Part shown: piece by piece, positions 39,538-48,199 of the stretch | How positions within the stretch are numbered: the first letter of the stretch is position 1 | How the letters are laid out: the number at the start of each line of letters is the position of its first letter | Source: an uncultured Pseudomonadales bacterium | GTDB taxonomy: Bacteria > Pseudomonadota > Gammaproteobacteria > Pseudomonadales > Azotimanducaceae | Direction: 5' to 3' | Assembly (NCBI GenBank): GCA_958295875.1 | Contig: OY282379.1 | Span: 620,001 to 684,000, forward strand | DNA length: 64,000 bases | Notes under the pieces: generated by a model | Told to the model about the DNA's origin: nothing | The model's database searches: none | Seen by the model: the letters and a program-made list of their open reading frames with translations, nothing else | Position numbers and translations under genes: made by a program

Positions 39538-40569
39538 ATGCTCAAAGCCATCCAACTGGGCCAGAACAGCGGCCTGCGCGTCTCCGAACTGTGCTTGGGG
39601 ACGATGAACTTCGGCGAGCCGGGGCGCGGCCATCAAGGCGATTGGACCCTCGACAAGGACGCCGCCCGGCCCCTGTTCAAGGCGGCCATCGAGCGTGGCC
39701 TCTTCTACTTCGACTGCGCGGATGTGTATGGCATTGGCGCCTGCGAGCGCGTGGTCGGGGCGCTGCTGCGCGAGTTGCTGCCGCGCGATCAATATGTGCT
39801 GGCCACCAAGGTCGCCATGCCGATGGGGCGCGGCGCCAATCAGGGCGGGCTGACGCGCAAGCACATCCTCGAAGGCGTGGATGCGAGCCTTGAGCGGCTG
39901 GGGCTGGACTACGTGGACCAGCTCGTCATACACCGCCATCCCCACGGCGTGCCGGGGCACGCGGCAACGCCCATCGAAGAGACGCTGGAGGCATTGCACG
40001 ACATGGTGCGCGCCGGCAAGGTGCTCTATCTCGGCGCTTCGTCCATGTTCGCGTGGCAATTCGCCGAACTGCAGATGACCGCCGAGCGCCACGGCTGGAC
40101 CCGGTTCGTCTCCATGCAGAACCACTACAACCTCATCTACCGCGAGGAAGAGCGGGAGATGAACCCGTACTGCGCCCACACCGGCGTGGCGCTGACGCCG
40201 TGGTCGCCGCTGGCGCGAGGCATCCTCGCCGGTTCCTACCGCGGCGGCTTCGACGGCGGCGCCACCAACCGCTCCAAGGGGGGAGACCGGGCGCGCACCG
40301 AGAGCCTGTACCGCGGCGCCGCGGATTTCGCCATCGCCGAGCGCGTCGGCGAGGTGGCGGAGCGGCTCGGCAAGACGCCGGCGCAAATCGCCTTGGCATG
40401 GCTCCTGAACAAGCCGGAGGTGGCCGCGCCGGTGGTGGGGGTGTCGCGGGTGGAGCAAATCGAGCAACTCGCGGACGCCGCGTCGATTACCTTGGAGGCA
40501 GACGACGTGGCCTATCTCGAAGCGCTGTACCAGCCCGTTCCGAACTTGCTTTCGGGGGGCTATTCCTAG
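39538..40569 (+). CDS. Aldo/keto reductase
   Basis: A 343-residue NADPH-dependent carbonyl reductase of the aldo/keto reductase superfamily. The tetrad is visible: Asp ~59 and Tyr ~64 in FDCADVYG, Lys ~91 in VLATKV and His ~132 in LVIHRHP. The cofactor region shows PWSPLARGILAGSYR and ASSMFAWQF. AQIALAWLLNKPEVAAPVVG and VEQIEQLADA are the usual C-terminal blocks. An AGGGG precedes the start; a GTG 6 bases earlier is possible. The substrate is unknown. Confidence 0.92.
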   Translation: MLKAIQLGQNSGLRVSELCLGTMNFGEPGRGHQGDWTLDKDAARPLFKAAIERGLFYFDCADVYGIGACERVVGALLRELLPRDQYVLATKVAMPMGRGANQGGLTRKHILEGVDASLERLGLDYVDQLVIHRHPHGVPGHAATPIEETLEALHDMVRAGKVLYLGASSMFAWQFAELQMTAERHGWTRFVSMQNHYNLIYREEEREMNPYCAHTGVALTPWSPLARGILAGSYRGGFDGGATNRSKGGDRARTESLYRGAADFAIAERVGEVAERLGKTPAQIALAWLLNKPEVAAPVVGVSRVEQIEQLADAASITLEADDVAYLEALYQPVPNLLSGGYS

Positions 40570-40581
40570 GGAGGGATGACC

Positions 40582-41475
40582 ATGGCCTTGCACATCGAGC
40601 CGGCCGACGCCACCTTGGGCGCCACCATCACCGGAATCGACCTCGCGCGCCTGGACGACGCCGATTGGCGCCAAATCGAGGACGCATTCCACCAGTTCGG
40701 CGTGCTCGTCTTCCCCAGCCAGCATCTCACTGAGACGGCGCAGGTGACCTTCGGGCGGCGCTTCGGCGCGGTGGAGCAACTCGTCGCCAAGCGGGACATC
40801 GTGCCCATCAGCAACCGCGACGCCGAGGGCGAGCAGCTCTACGACCGCAGCCATCAAGCGCTCGTCCTGCGCGGCAACGAGGGTTGGCACACGGATAGCT
40901 CCTACATGCCCGTCTCCGCCAAGGCTTCGGTGTTGTCTTGCCGCATCGCGCCCAAGCGCGGCGGCGAGACGGAGTGGGCGGACATGCGCGCCGCCTTCGA
41001 TGCCTTGGACGACGCAATGCGCGAGCGCGTGGCACCGCTTGCCGCTTTCCACTCGCTCTACCATTCGCAAGCGAAGCTCGGCCACAAGGTGGAAGCAGGC
41101 GCCGGCTACGGGTTCATTGCCGACGCGCCACCCTTGCGGCCCTTGGTGAAGACACATCCGTTCACCGGCCGCCCGGCCCTCTACATGGGGCGCCATGCCT
41201 ACGGCATCGTGGGGCTTGCCGCCGAGGAATCCGAACGGCTGCTCACCGGCTTGGTCGAGTTCGCCTGCCAGCCGCCGCGCGTGTGGGGGCACCGCTGGGC
41301 GCCGGGCGACGTGGTGATTTGGGACAACCGCTGCGTCATGCATCGGGCGCGCCCCTACGACCAGCGCGAACCGCGCGTGATGATGCACACCCGCATCGCC
41401 GGAGACCCGGCCACCGAGGCGGCGCTCGCGACGACCGAACAGGCGCCCCCGATTGGCATCGGCACCGCGGCGTGA
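40582..41475 (+). CDS. TauD/TfdA-family Fe(II)/2-oxoglutarate dioxygenase
   Basis: A 297-residue dioxygenase. The metal triad is His ~103 and Asp ~105 in GWHTDSSYMP and His ~254 in CVMHRARPYD. The 2-oxoglutarate-binding arginine lies in EPRVMMHTRIAGD. AGGGAGG at 40568-40574 favours this ATG over one 6 bases upstream. The family hydroxylates taurine, 2,4-D, alkyl sulfates and other small acids, and the substrate here is not decided. It sits in the 39538-45204 oxidation/transport cluster. Confidence 0.9.
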   Translation: MALHIEPADATLGATITGIDLARLDDADWRQIEDAFHQFGVLVFPSQHLTETAQVTFGRRFGAVEQLVAKRDIVPISNRDAEGEQLYDRSHQALVLRGNEGWHTDSSYMPVSAKASVLSCRIAPKRGGETEWADMRAAFDALDDAMRERVAPLAAFHSLYHSQAKLGHKVEAGAGYGFIADAPPLRPLVKTHPFTGRPALYMGRHAYGIVGLAAEESERLLTGLVEFACQPPRVWGHRWAPGDVVIWDNRCVMHRARPYDQREPRVMMHTRIAGDPATEAALATTEQAPPIGIGTAA

Positions 41476-41546
41476 GCCACGGCTGCGGGCCGCCGCCGAG
41501 CGCGCGCCAACATCGCCAAGTTCACTGGACGCGCGAGGCGTGAAAC

Positions 41547-42686
41547 ATGGCTGCGGCGCGGGGCCGTGAGCTGCGTCGGCAAGCCCTGCCGTCCCGCCGT
41601 GCGCGACACCACGGCTGGACAAGCGTCGGCCTGCTCGCGCTCTGCGGCTGCGCCTCGGCGCCGACCCTCGCCACGTTCCAAGATCCCGCCGCGCCTTGCT
41701 ACGACCGCAGCCGTGCCCCCTACACCTCCGTGGTGGACACGCACATCCACTTCCGCCCGTTCGACGGCCACGGCTTGGCGTTCGACACGGTGGTGGGTTA
41801 CTTGGAACGCAGCGGCGTGTTGTTCGCCAACATCTACGGCATCGGGCAAACACTGCCGACCGACAGCCCATGCCGTTACCTCGCCAACTGCCCCGGCACG
41901 CCGGTGCGGCCATCCATGCGCAACGACTTCGCCAATGCGCTGGGGCTGCTGGCCAACGATTCGCAGCGCGTGCGCTTGACGCTCTCCATGACCTTCCCAG
42001 ACCTTGGGCACCCGGAGACGGTGTTGCCGCGCATGCAGCTCTTGGACGACGAGTTCCCGGGGCTGTTTCGCTGGATGGGGGAGGTGAACCTGATCAAGCA
42101 GGCCCTCTTTGAGCATGGCCATGAGGTGACGCCACGCGCCGCGATTCCACGCTGGGCGACGTTCATGGCCGCACTGCGGGAGCGTGGTGCGCCGCTGGCC
42201 ATCCACTCAGACCTCGGCAACGACGAAAACCCCATCGCGTTTCTCCCGTGGGTCGAAGACATGCTGCGGCTCTACCCGAACAACCAGATCATCTGGATGC
42301 ACCTCGGCCTCTCGAAGGAGCTCACCGCCATCGAGCCCGCCGAGCACATCGCCATCATGGAGCGCCTGCTGGCAACGCATCCGAACCTCTGGCTCGACCT
42401 CTCGTGGCGCGTGCTGGAGGATCAGGTGTTCGCGGACGCCGCCAAGCGCGCCCGCTATGTGCCGTTCTTGAACGCTTGGTCGCAGCGGCTGTTGCCGGGC
42501 ACGGATTTCGTCGCCTCTCGCGGCAAAACGCTCGCGTCCTATCAATCAGACCTAGACGCGGTGAGCCGCATCAACCAGCACTTGGATGACGCCGCGTTCC
42601 GCAACGTGGCATTGGGGCAGAACTACTTTCGGCTGTTGCACCTCGATGACGAGGCGCCGCGCATTTGTGGAGCAGGAGGGAATTGA
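41547..42686 (+). CDS. Amidohydrolase-family lipoprotein
   Basis: A 379-residue TIM-barrel metal hydrolase of the amidohydrolase-2 type. The metal motif is VDTHIHFRPF (His ~66 and ~68). Later candidate ligands occur in LAIHSDLGN and IIWMHLGLSKE, and NLWLDLSWRVLED holds the final Asp region. The N-terminus has a basic stretch then VGLLALCGCAS, a plausible though imperfect lipobox, suggesting envelope location. GKTLASYQSDL and ALGQNYFRLLHL are family-like ends. It lies 2 bases before the LLM oxidoreductase. Substrate unknown. Confidence 0.8.
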   Translation: MAAARGRELRRQALPSRRARHHGWTSVGLLALCGCASAPTLATFQDPAAPCYDRSRAPYTSVVDTHIHFRPFDGHGLAFDTVVGYLERSGVLFANIYGIGQTLPTDSPCRYLANCPGTPVRPSMRNDFANALGLLANDSQRVRLTLSMTFPDLGHPETVLPRMQLLDDEFPGLFRWMGEVNLIKQALFEHGHEVTPRAAIPRWATFMAALRERGAPLAIHSDLGNDENPIAFLPWVEDMLRLYPNNQIIWMHLGLSKELTAIEPAEHIAIMERLLATHPNLWLDLSWRVLEDQVFADAAKRARYVPFLNAWSQRLLPGTDFVASRGKTLASYQSDLDAVSRINQHLDDAAFRNVALGQNYFRLLHLDDEAPRICGAGGN

Positions 42687-42688
42687 CG

Positions 42689-43723
42689 ATGCAATGCGAT
42701 TTGATGGTGGGCACGATGACTTGGCGCGAGAGCGCAGAACTCGCGGCGCAGCTGGAAGCGGGGGGCTGGTCTGGCATGACCTTCACGGAAACCAGCCAGA
42801 CGCCTTGGATGGCCATCGCCCAAGCCGCCACCGCGGCGCCAAAGCTCAACTTCAGCACCGGCATCGCCGTGGCGTTGCCAAGGAGCCCAATGATCTCGGC
42901 GCAAATCGCCTGGGAGCTGGCCGCCAACACCAACGGCCGCTTCCGCTTGGGCCTCGGCAGCCAAGTGCGCGGCCACGTCGTGCGCCGCTACGCGGCCGCC
43001 TTCGACAAGCCGGCGGCGCGCATGCGCGACTACGCCGCCGCCTTCAACGCCTGCATTCGCGCCTTCCGCGGCGAGGAGCGCCTGCACCACGACGGCCCGT
43101 ACTACCAACTCAGCTCATTGCCGCGGCAGTGGGCGCCGCCGCGCCACGACCACGAGGACGTGCAGCTCGACATCGCCGCCGTCGGGCCACTCATGTGCGG
43201 CGTGGCGGGCGAGCTCTGCGACGGCTTGCATGTGCATCCGATGCACTCGCTGCCCTACATCGAGAACCGCCTGCTACCAGCCGTTGCCGCCGGCGCCGCA
43301 CGCGCCGGGCGGACGGCGCAGGACATCGACCTCATCGTGCCCGTATTCGCCATCGCAGGGGACACGCCGGAGGAGCGGGCGCCGAAGGCGCAACGGGCGC
43401 GGACGCAGATCGCCTTCTATGGCTCCACGCCCAACTACGCATTCCAGTTCGAGGATTTGGGCTTTCATGGCGTCGGCACCGAGTTGAACCGCTTGATGCG
43501 CGCCGGCAAGGTGGCCGAGATGGCAAACGCGGTGAGCGACGAAGCGCTGGACCCCTTTTCGCTCAGCGCCCGCTGGGACGACATGGCGGATGCCCTCGTG
43601 AAACGCTATGCCGGCATCGCAGCCACGGTGGTGATGTATCTGGCGCTCGACGACATTCGCCGCAAACCCGGCGACGCCGCGAAGTGGGGCGAGGTGGCGC
43701 GGGCTGTGGCCGCCGCAGCGTAG
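42689..43723 (+). CDS. LLM class flavin-dependent oxidoreductase
   Basis: A 344-residue luciferase-like monooxygenase-fold enzyme, probably using F420 or FMN. Blocks GWSGMTFTETSQTPWMAIAQ, LNFSTGIAVALPRSPMISAQ and GRFRLGLGSQVRGHVVRRY are typical. VAGELCDGLHVHPMHSLPYI matches the TIGR03617-like F420 subgroup, which is as far as sequence reading allows. AGGAGG lies 9 bases before the ATG. It follows the amidohydrolase by 2 bases, so the two are surely co-expressed. Confidence 0.88.
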   Translation: MQCDLMVGTMTWRESAELAAQLEAGGWSGMTFTETSQTPWMAIAQAATAAPKLNFSTGIAVALPRSPMISAQIAWELAANTNGRFRLGLGSQVRGHVVRRYAAAFDKPAARMRDYAAAFNACIRAFRGEERLHHDGPYYQLSSLPRQWAPPRHDHEDVQLDIAAVGPLMCGVAGELCDGLHVHPMHSLPYIENRLLPAVAAGAARAGRTAQDIDLIVPVFAIAGDTPEERAPKAQRARTQIAFYGSTPNYAFQFEDLGFHGVGTELNRLMRAGKVAEMANAVSDEALDPFSLSARWDDMADALVKRYAGIAATVVMYLALDDIRRKPGDAAKWGEVARAVAAAA

Positions 43724-43752
43724 GCGAACGCCAACCCAAGGAGGGCTGACCC

Positions 43753-45204
43753 ATGGCCGCAGCGCGCAAGCTCTCCGTTCCAACCATGCTCTCGTTCGGC
43801 GCCGGCGAAGCTGCCGGCGCCTTCAAGAACATGGCTTGGGGCGTGCTGCTGCTCTTCTTCTATCAGCAGATCGTTGGCGTGGAAGCGTGGCTGGTGGGGC
43901 TTGCCATCGCCATCGCCGTGGTCATGGACGCCATTACCGACCCGCTGATCGGCACATGGTCAGACCGCATCCGCACCCGCTGGGGACGCCGCCATCCCAT
44001 GCTGTTGGTGGCCGCCGCGCCGCTGGCCATCAGTTTCGTCCTGCTCTTCAACCCACCGGCCGGCATAACGGACCTGCAGGGCTTCGCTTGGCTCGCAGTG
44101 TTCGGCGTATTGGTGCGGGCGAGCTACACCTTCTACAACATCCCGCATCTGGCGCTGGGCGCGGAAATGGCGGACGACTACGACCAGCGCTCCACCCTGT
44201 TCGCCTACAGCGCGTTCGTCGGCGCGATGTCCGTGGCGGTGGCCTATGGCCTCATCACCGGCTACTACTTCCCAACCGTGGAGGGGGTGTACGACCCAGG
44301 CTTCCTGAATCCCGAAGGCTATCCGCTGCTGAGCGTGACCTTCGCCAGCGTGATGGTCGTGGCCATCTTGGTCTGCGTCGCCGGCACGCGCGGGGAAATC
44401 CCGCATCTCCGGGCAGACCAAGAACGGGCGCCGGTGCGTTTCTTCACCCTCTTCAATGAGATCTGGGAGGTGTTGAAGAACGCCTCGTTTCGGGCGGTGT
44501 TCCTCGGCTTGCTGCTCGGTTCGCTGGTGGGCGGCGTGGAGGCAGCCTTCACCCCATTCATGGGCATCCACTTCTGGGGCCTCACCACGGAGGACCTGTT
44601 CTACCTCGCTTACGTTGGCCTGTTCGCCTTCCCGGTGTCCTTCGCGCTGATTCCGGCGCTGACGCGGCTCCTCGACAAGCGCTTGGCGGTGATGGCGCCC
44701 CTCACCTGCTGGATCACCGCGGTGAACGCGCCCATCTGCCTGCGGCTCGCAGACGTGTCATGGTTCCCAGAGAACGGCTCGCCTTGGGTGCTCGTCGTCT
44801 TCCTCGCCGCTTCCACCGTGGGCGCGCTCGCGGCCCCCATCATCGGCGCAACCGCCAACTCCATGCTGGCCGATGTGGCGGATGAACATGAGTTGGACAC
44901 CGGCATCCGCCGCGAAGGCGTGCTCTACTCGGTGCGGGCGTTCTCGGCCAAGGCCACGGCAGCCTTCGGCACCCTGTTCGGCGGCATCCTGCTCTCCATC
45001 ATCGAGTTCCCAGAGGAAGCGACGCGCGGCGACGTGCCGCCGGAAACCGTGTGGAACCTGGGCCTCATCGCCGGTCCGGCGACCTCCATCTTCTCCCTCG
45101 CGGCGCTCGGCTTCTACCTCCGCTACCGCATCAACCGCCGCCGCCACGAGGAGATCGTCGTCGCGCTGCAGGAGCGGCGGGCGGCGGAGAGCTCTGGATA
45201 TTGA
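43753..45204 (+). CDS. GPH-family (Na+/melibiose-type) MFS symporter
   Basis: A 483-residue, roughly 12-span inner-membrane symporter of the glycoside-pentoside-hexuronide group. The diagnostic loop SDRIRTRWGRRHPMLLVAAAP is near residues 70-90, after AIAVVMDAITDPLIGTW. The second half has ANSMLADVADEHELDTGIRREG, another family signature. AAGGAGG precedes the ATG. As the last gene of the 34769-45204 run it is the likely importer of the substrate handled by the upstream enzymes. Whether that is a sugar or another polar compound is unknown. Confidence 0.92.
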   Translation: MAAARKLSVPTMLSFGAGEAAGAFKNMAWGVLLLFFYQQIVGVEAWLVGLAIAIAVVMDAITDPLIGTWSDRIRTRWGRRHPMLLVAAAPLAISFVLLFNPPAGITDLQGFAWLAVFGVLVRASYTFYNIPHLALGAEMADDYDQRSTLFAYSAFVGAMSVAVAYGLITGYYFPTVEGVYDPGFLNPEGYPLLSVTFASVMVVAILVCVAGTRGEIPHLRADQERAPVRFFTLFNEIWEVLKNASFRAVFLGLLLGSLVGGVEAAFTPFMGIHFWGLTTEDLFYLAYVGLFAFPVSFALIPALTRLLDKRLAVMAPLTCWITAVNAPICLRLADVSWFPENGSPWVLVVFLAASTVGALAAPIIGATANSMLADVADEHELDTGIRREGVLYSVRAFSAKATAAFGTLFGGILLSIIEFPEEATRGDVPPETVWNLGLIAGPATSIFSLAALGFYLRYRINRRRHEEIVVALQERRAAESSGY

Positions 45205-45276
45205 CCTCCCCGAACCTCAGCATCACTTTGAGCTACGATGAAGCTCAGTACCGCGGCGCGTGATTGAAGGCCCCCG

Positions 45277-46647
45277 ATGCGGCGCAGCGACCTCCCGTTC
45301 GGCAGCGAGTTTTCGCCTAGCCAGATCGACCTCCAAGTGCTTCTGGAATTGGCGCACGAACATGGCGCGGACTGGCGGGCTTTCGAGGCCGCCGGCCGCG
45401 ATCGATGTTTCTCGACGCATGAGACTTCCGACGACAACAAGGCCAAGCTCGCCAACAACACGAAACTGTCCCTGCGCGCCTATGGTCTGATCGACGAGCG
45501 GGATGCCACGCTCACCGAGGTCGGCAGGGCGCTCTACGACCTTCGAGGCGACGCTCCTGCATTGCATGAAGCCTTCGCTAGGCATATCCTGACAAATTGC
45601 CAGGGGATGAACTTTATCCAGTGTGTGCTGGACATGCAGGCCGCCGGCGAGGACATCAACCTCAACAAGTTGCGGCAGTGGCTCCAAGAACGCGGCATCG
45701 CCGTCCCGCGTGGCGGGAAACACATGAGCACGATGCGCTTGTGGCTCGAACAGTCGGGCGTCTTCGCCTCCCGTTACCGCGTGGATCAGACGTGCCTCAA
45801 TCGGATTCTCGGTGTCGACATGGAGGAATTCGAGGCGCTTGCCACCTTTACGCTGGAACAGCGCGCCTATCTCAAGGCCATCGCCAATCTGGACAGTGCC
45901 GGCCCGCATCTCTCGAACGACGTCGAGAAGCTCGCCGTGGCCACCTACGGCACCGCCTTCAACGAAAAGAACCTGCCCAAGCAGGTGCTCTATCCGCTTC
46001 GGGACGCGGGATACCTCCACCTCGAACGCGGAACCAAGGAGGCCGGCCGGGGAGCCAAGCCGTTTCTTGTGACCGCCACCGACAAGTTGGCGAACGACAT
46101 CATCACGCCGTTGATCGAACAGGTCGAGAAACAGGCCCGGACCGATTTGCGACCGATGCTGCGCAAGCCCCTGAAGGCGATCCGCAGGGAGGTCGAAGCT
46201 GGAAGTCGCCACATCCGCGGGCTTGCTCTCGAAGCCTTGGCCTTCAAGCTCATGCGCCTGATCGATTTGACCTATGTGGCGACCCGCCTGCGCGGGGATG
46301 TGACCGGAGGCGCGGAGGTCGATTTGGTTTTCGAGAGCACCCGGCTCGTGTTCTCCCGCTGGCAGGTGCAGTGCAAGAACACCGCCCGCGTGTCGCTCGA
46401 CGATGTGGCCAAGGAAGTGGGACTGACGCATTTCCTCAAAAGCAACGCCATCGTCATGATCTCCACCGGCAGGGTCGGCGATGAAGCCCGCCACTACGCC
46501 AACAAGATCATGGCCGAGTCCAACCTTTGCATCATCATGGTGGAAGGCGACGATCTGGCACTCATCGAGGCCAAGCCGGCCGCGATCGTCGATGTGTTCG
46601 CCCGGGAGGCTCGCCACGCCATGGATCTGAAACAACTCTCTCTATAG
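45277..46647 (+). CDS. Mrr-like PD-(D/E)XK restriction endonuclease
   Basis: A 456-residue probable restriction enzyme encoded 8 bases before a DNA methyltransferase. The C-terminal ~130 residues form a PD-(D/E)XK nuclease: GGAEVDLVFES holds the metal Asp (~349) and RWQVQCKNTARV the Gln-x-Lys (~365-367), a form used by Mrr-type and many type II enzymes. LAKFKLM-like helix residues LALEALAFKLMRLIDL carry the preceding Glu. The first ~300 residues look like tandem winged-helix DNA-reading domains (LNKLRQWLQERGIAVPRGGKHM). The recognition sequence is unknown. Confidence 0.85.
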   Translation: MRRSDLPFGSEFSPSQIDLQVLLELAHEHGADWRAFEAAGRDRCFSTHETSDDNKAKLANNTKLSLRAYGLIDERDATLTEVGRALYDLRGDAPALHEAFARHILTNCQGMNFIQCVLDMQAAGEDINLNKLRQWLQERGIAVPRGGKHMSTMRLWLEQSGVFASRYRVDQTCLNRILGVDMEEFEALATFTLEQRAYLKAIANLDSAGPHLSNDVEKLAVATYGTAFNEKNLPKQVLYPLRDAGYLHLERGTKEAGRGAKPFLVTATDKLANDIITPLIEQVEKQARTDLRPMLRKPLKAIRREVEAGSRHIRGLALEALAFKLMRLIDLTYVATRLRGDVTGGAEVDLVFESTRLVFSRWQVQCKNTARVSLDDVAKEVGLTHFLKSNAIVMISTGRVGDEARHYANKIMAESNLCIIMVEGDDLALIEAKPAAIVDVFAREARHAMDLKQLSL

Positions 46648-46655
46648 GAATTGCA

Positions 46656-47762
46656 GTGTCGAAAACGACGACAGCGGACTTCAGCGCCTTCCACGAAACG
46701 CCTCTCGGTCGAATCGTCCAGGGTGACAGCTTGGACGTGCTTGCTGCCTGTGCGGACGATTCGGTCGATCTGATCATGACGAGCCCGCCGTTCGGGCTGG
46801 TGCGCAAGAAGGACTATGGCAATGTCGATGCGGACGAATACGTCGCTTGGTTCAGACCCTTCGCCGCCGAACTCCACCGTGTCATGAAGGGCGACGCCAG
46901 CTTGGTGATCGACATCGGCGGCGCATGGAACAAGGGCTATCCCACGCGGAGCCTCTATCACTTCAAGCTTCTCATCATGCTGTGCGAGGAGGTCGGATTC
47001 CATCTGGCGCAGGATTTCTACTGGTGGAATCCTTCGAAACTGCCGACGCCCGCAGAGTGGGTGACGGTGCGCCGCATCCGTGTGAAGGACGCGATCAACA
47101 CCGTCTGGTGGCTCTCGAAGACGCCTTGGCCAAAGGCGAGCAACCGCAGGGTGCTGCAACCCTACAGCCCCAGCATGCAGGAGTTGCTGGCCAAGGGCTA
47201 CAAGGCGAAGAAACGCCCCTCCGGCCACGACATCAGCGACAAGTTCAACGTGGACAACGGCGCCGCGATTCCACCCAACCTGATTGCAATTCCGAATACG
47301 GAGAGCAACAGCTTCTATCTTCGTTACTGCGAAGAAAAAGGGTTCAAGCCGCACCCTGCCCGCTTTCCGGCAGAGCTGCCGGAATACTTCATCCGCATGC
47401 TGACTGATGAAGGCGACCTCGTGATCGATCCGTTCGCCGGGAGTTGCGTCACCGGCGAGGTGTGTGAACGCACCATGCGCCGCTGGGTCTGCATCGAGCT
47501 GCTGCAGGACTATTGCGAGGCTGCCCTGGGCCGCTTTGTCCGCGATCCTCAAACGACGAACAAGGCCAGCGCCAATCCCGAAGAGCCGTCCAACTACTAT
47601 CGCCTGCCACGTCCCGGCATCCTGTGGAATGGGGAGCACAGCGACCCGCTGCCGGAGGACGGCGGCCGGCAACGACGCCCGAAGCCGAAGGAGCGCCTGG
47701 CCGCGGAGTCGCAAAACGCGAAGCCGGTTCCTCGACTACAGCGCAGGTTCCGGCTGGACTAG
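46656..47762 (+). CDS. DNA methyltransferase, probable N4-cytosine (beta-type)
   Basis: A 368-residue methyltransferase paired with the endonuclease upstream. Motif IV is TSPPFGLVRKKDYGN (about residues 42-56), a form common in N4-cytosine enzymes such as the PvuII group. Motif I, DLVIDPFAGSCVTGEV (about 254-269), comes later, as in beta-class enzymes. The usual third Gly of FxGxG is Cys here. I start at a GTG with AGGA upstream. The C-terminal ~70 residues are basic and unlike the core; the stop lies inside a toxin-like remnant on the other strand. Confidence 0.88.
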   Translation: MSKTTTADFSAFHETPLGRIVQGDSLDVLAACADDSVDLIMTSPPFGLVRKKDYGNVDADEYVAWFRPFAAELHRVMKGDASLVIDIGGAWNKGYPTRSLYHFKLLIMLCEEVGFHLAQDFYWWNPSKLPTPAEWVTVRRIRVKDAINTVWWLSKTPWPKASNRRVLQPYSPSMQELLAKGYKAKKRPSGHDISDKFNVDNGAAIPPNLIAIPNTESNSFYLRYCEEKGFKPHPARFPAELPEYFIRMLTDEGDLVIDPFAGSCVTGEVCERTMRRWVCIELLQDYCEAALGRFVRDPQTTNKASANPEEPSNYYRLPRPGILWNGEHSDPLPEDGGRQRRPKPKERLAAESQNAKPVPRLQRRFRLD

Positions 47763-47816
47763 CCACTTCCGAATGATGGCCAAGGCCGCAGCCCCGTCAA
47801 AACCGATGTCCCTCAT
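47736..47816 (-). pseudogene. Truncated VapC-like toxin start
   Basis: A 26-residue frame (MRDIGFDGAAALAIIRKW...) starts at an ATG overlapping the end of the antitoxin gene, where a toxin would start, and stops at 47736. FDGAAALAII recalls the PIN-domain N-terminus [FV]LD[GA]SAALA. It also overlaps the last codons of the methyltransferase. The match is short, so this is only a suggestion of a toxin cut by the restriction cassette. Confidence 0.25.
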
Positions 47817-48042
47817 GGATGGTGTCAATCAGCTCGGACGGGGAAGCCCGCCCCAGACGGCGCCGGCGTTCGATGATGCGGCGGGACGCCCGCAACGCCC
47901 GCTCCCGTTCGTCGTTGTCCACGGGCACCAGTCGGGCGACAGGATGGCCGCGGCGGGTGATGGTGAGGCTTCCGCCTCGCATGACCCGTTCCAGAAGCCG
48001 CGGCAGGTGGGCCTTAGCTTCGCTGACGCCGATGTTTTCCAT
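47797..48042 (-). CDS. Phd/YefM-type antitoxin
   Basis: An 81-residue antitoxin of the Phd/YefM family: MENIGVSEAKAHLPRLLERV, then GGSLTITRRGHPVARLVPVD, the standard DNA-binding fold, and a variable basic toxin-binding tail (ALRASRRIIERRRRL). GGAGG lies 8 bases before the ATG at 48042; another ATG 6 bases upstream is too close to it. A full toxin gene, expected right after, is absent and only a short remnant is visible, so the antitoxin seems orphaned. It faces the methyltransferase. Confidence 0.85.
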   Translation of the reverse strand: MENIGVSEAKAHLPRLLERVMRGGSLTITRRGHPVARLVPVDNDERERALRASRRIIERRRRLGRASPSELIDTIHEGHRF

Positions 48043-48199
48043 TGCCATGCCCTCCAGACTTGAAGGTGAGATCAGTCTACGGGCTACGACGGGCTGGTGC
48101 AGGGCATTGTTGCTCTGCGTGGCCAGCGACGCGCCCCGCCTTGCCAGCGCATCCGCAAACCGATAGGTTGCTCAGGTTAGCCACGGCGGAGGCGCCATC

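Noticed and set aside
39514..41913. 799-residue open frame on the minus strand
   Set aside because: It runs antisense to the aldo/keto reductase and TauD genes, is rich in His, Arg and Gly and shows no domain; it is a high-G+C shadow frame.
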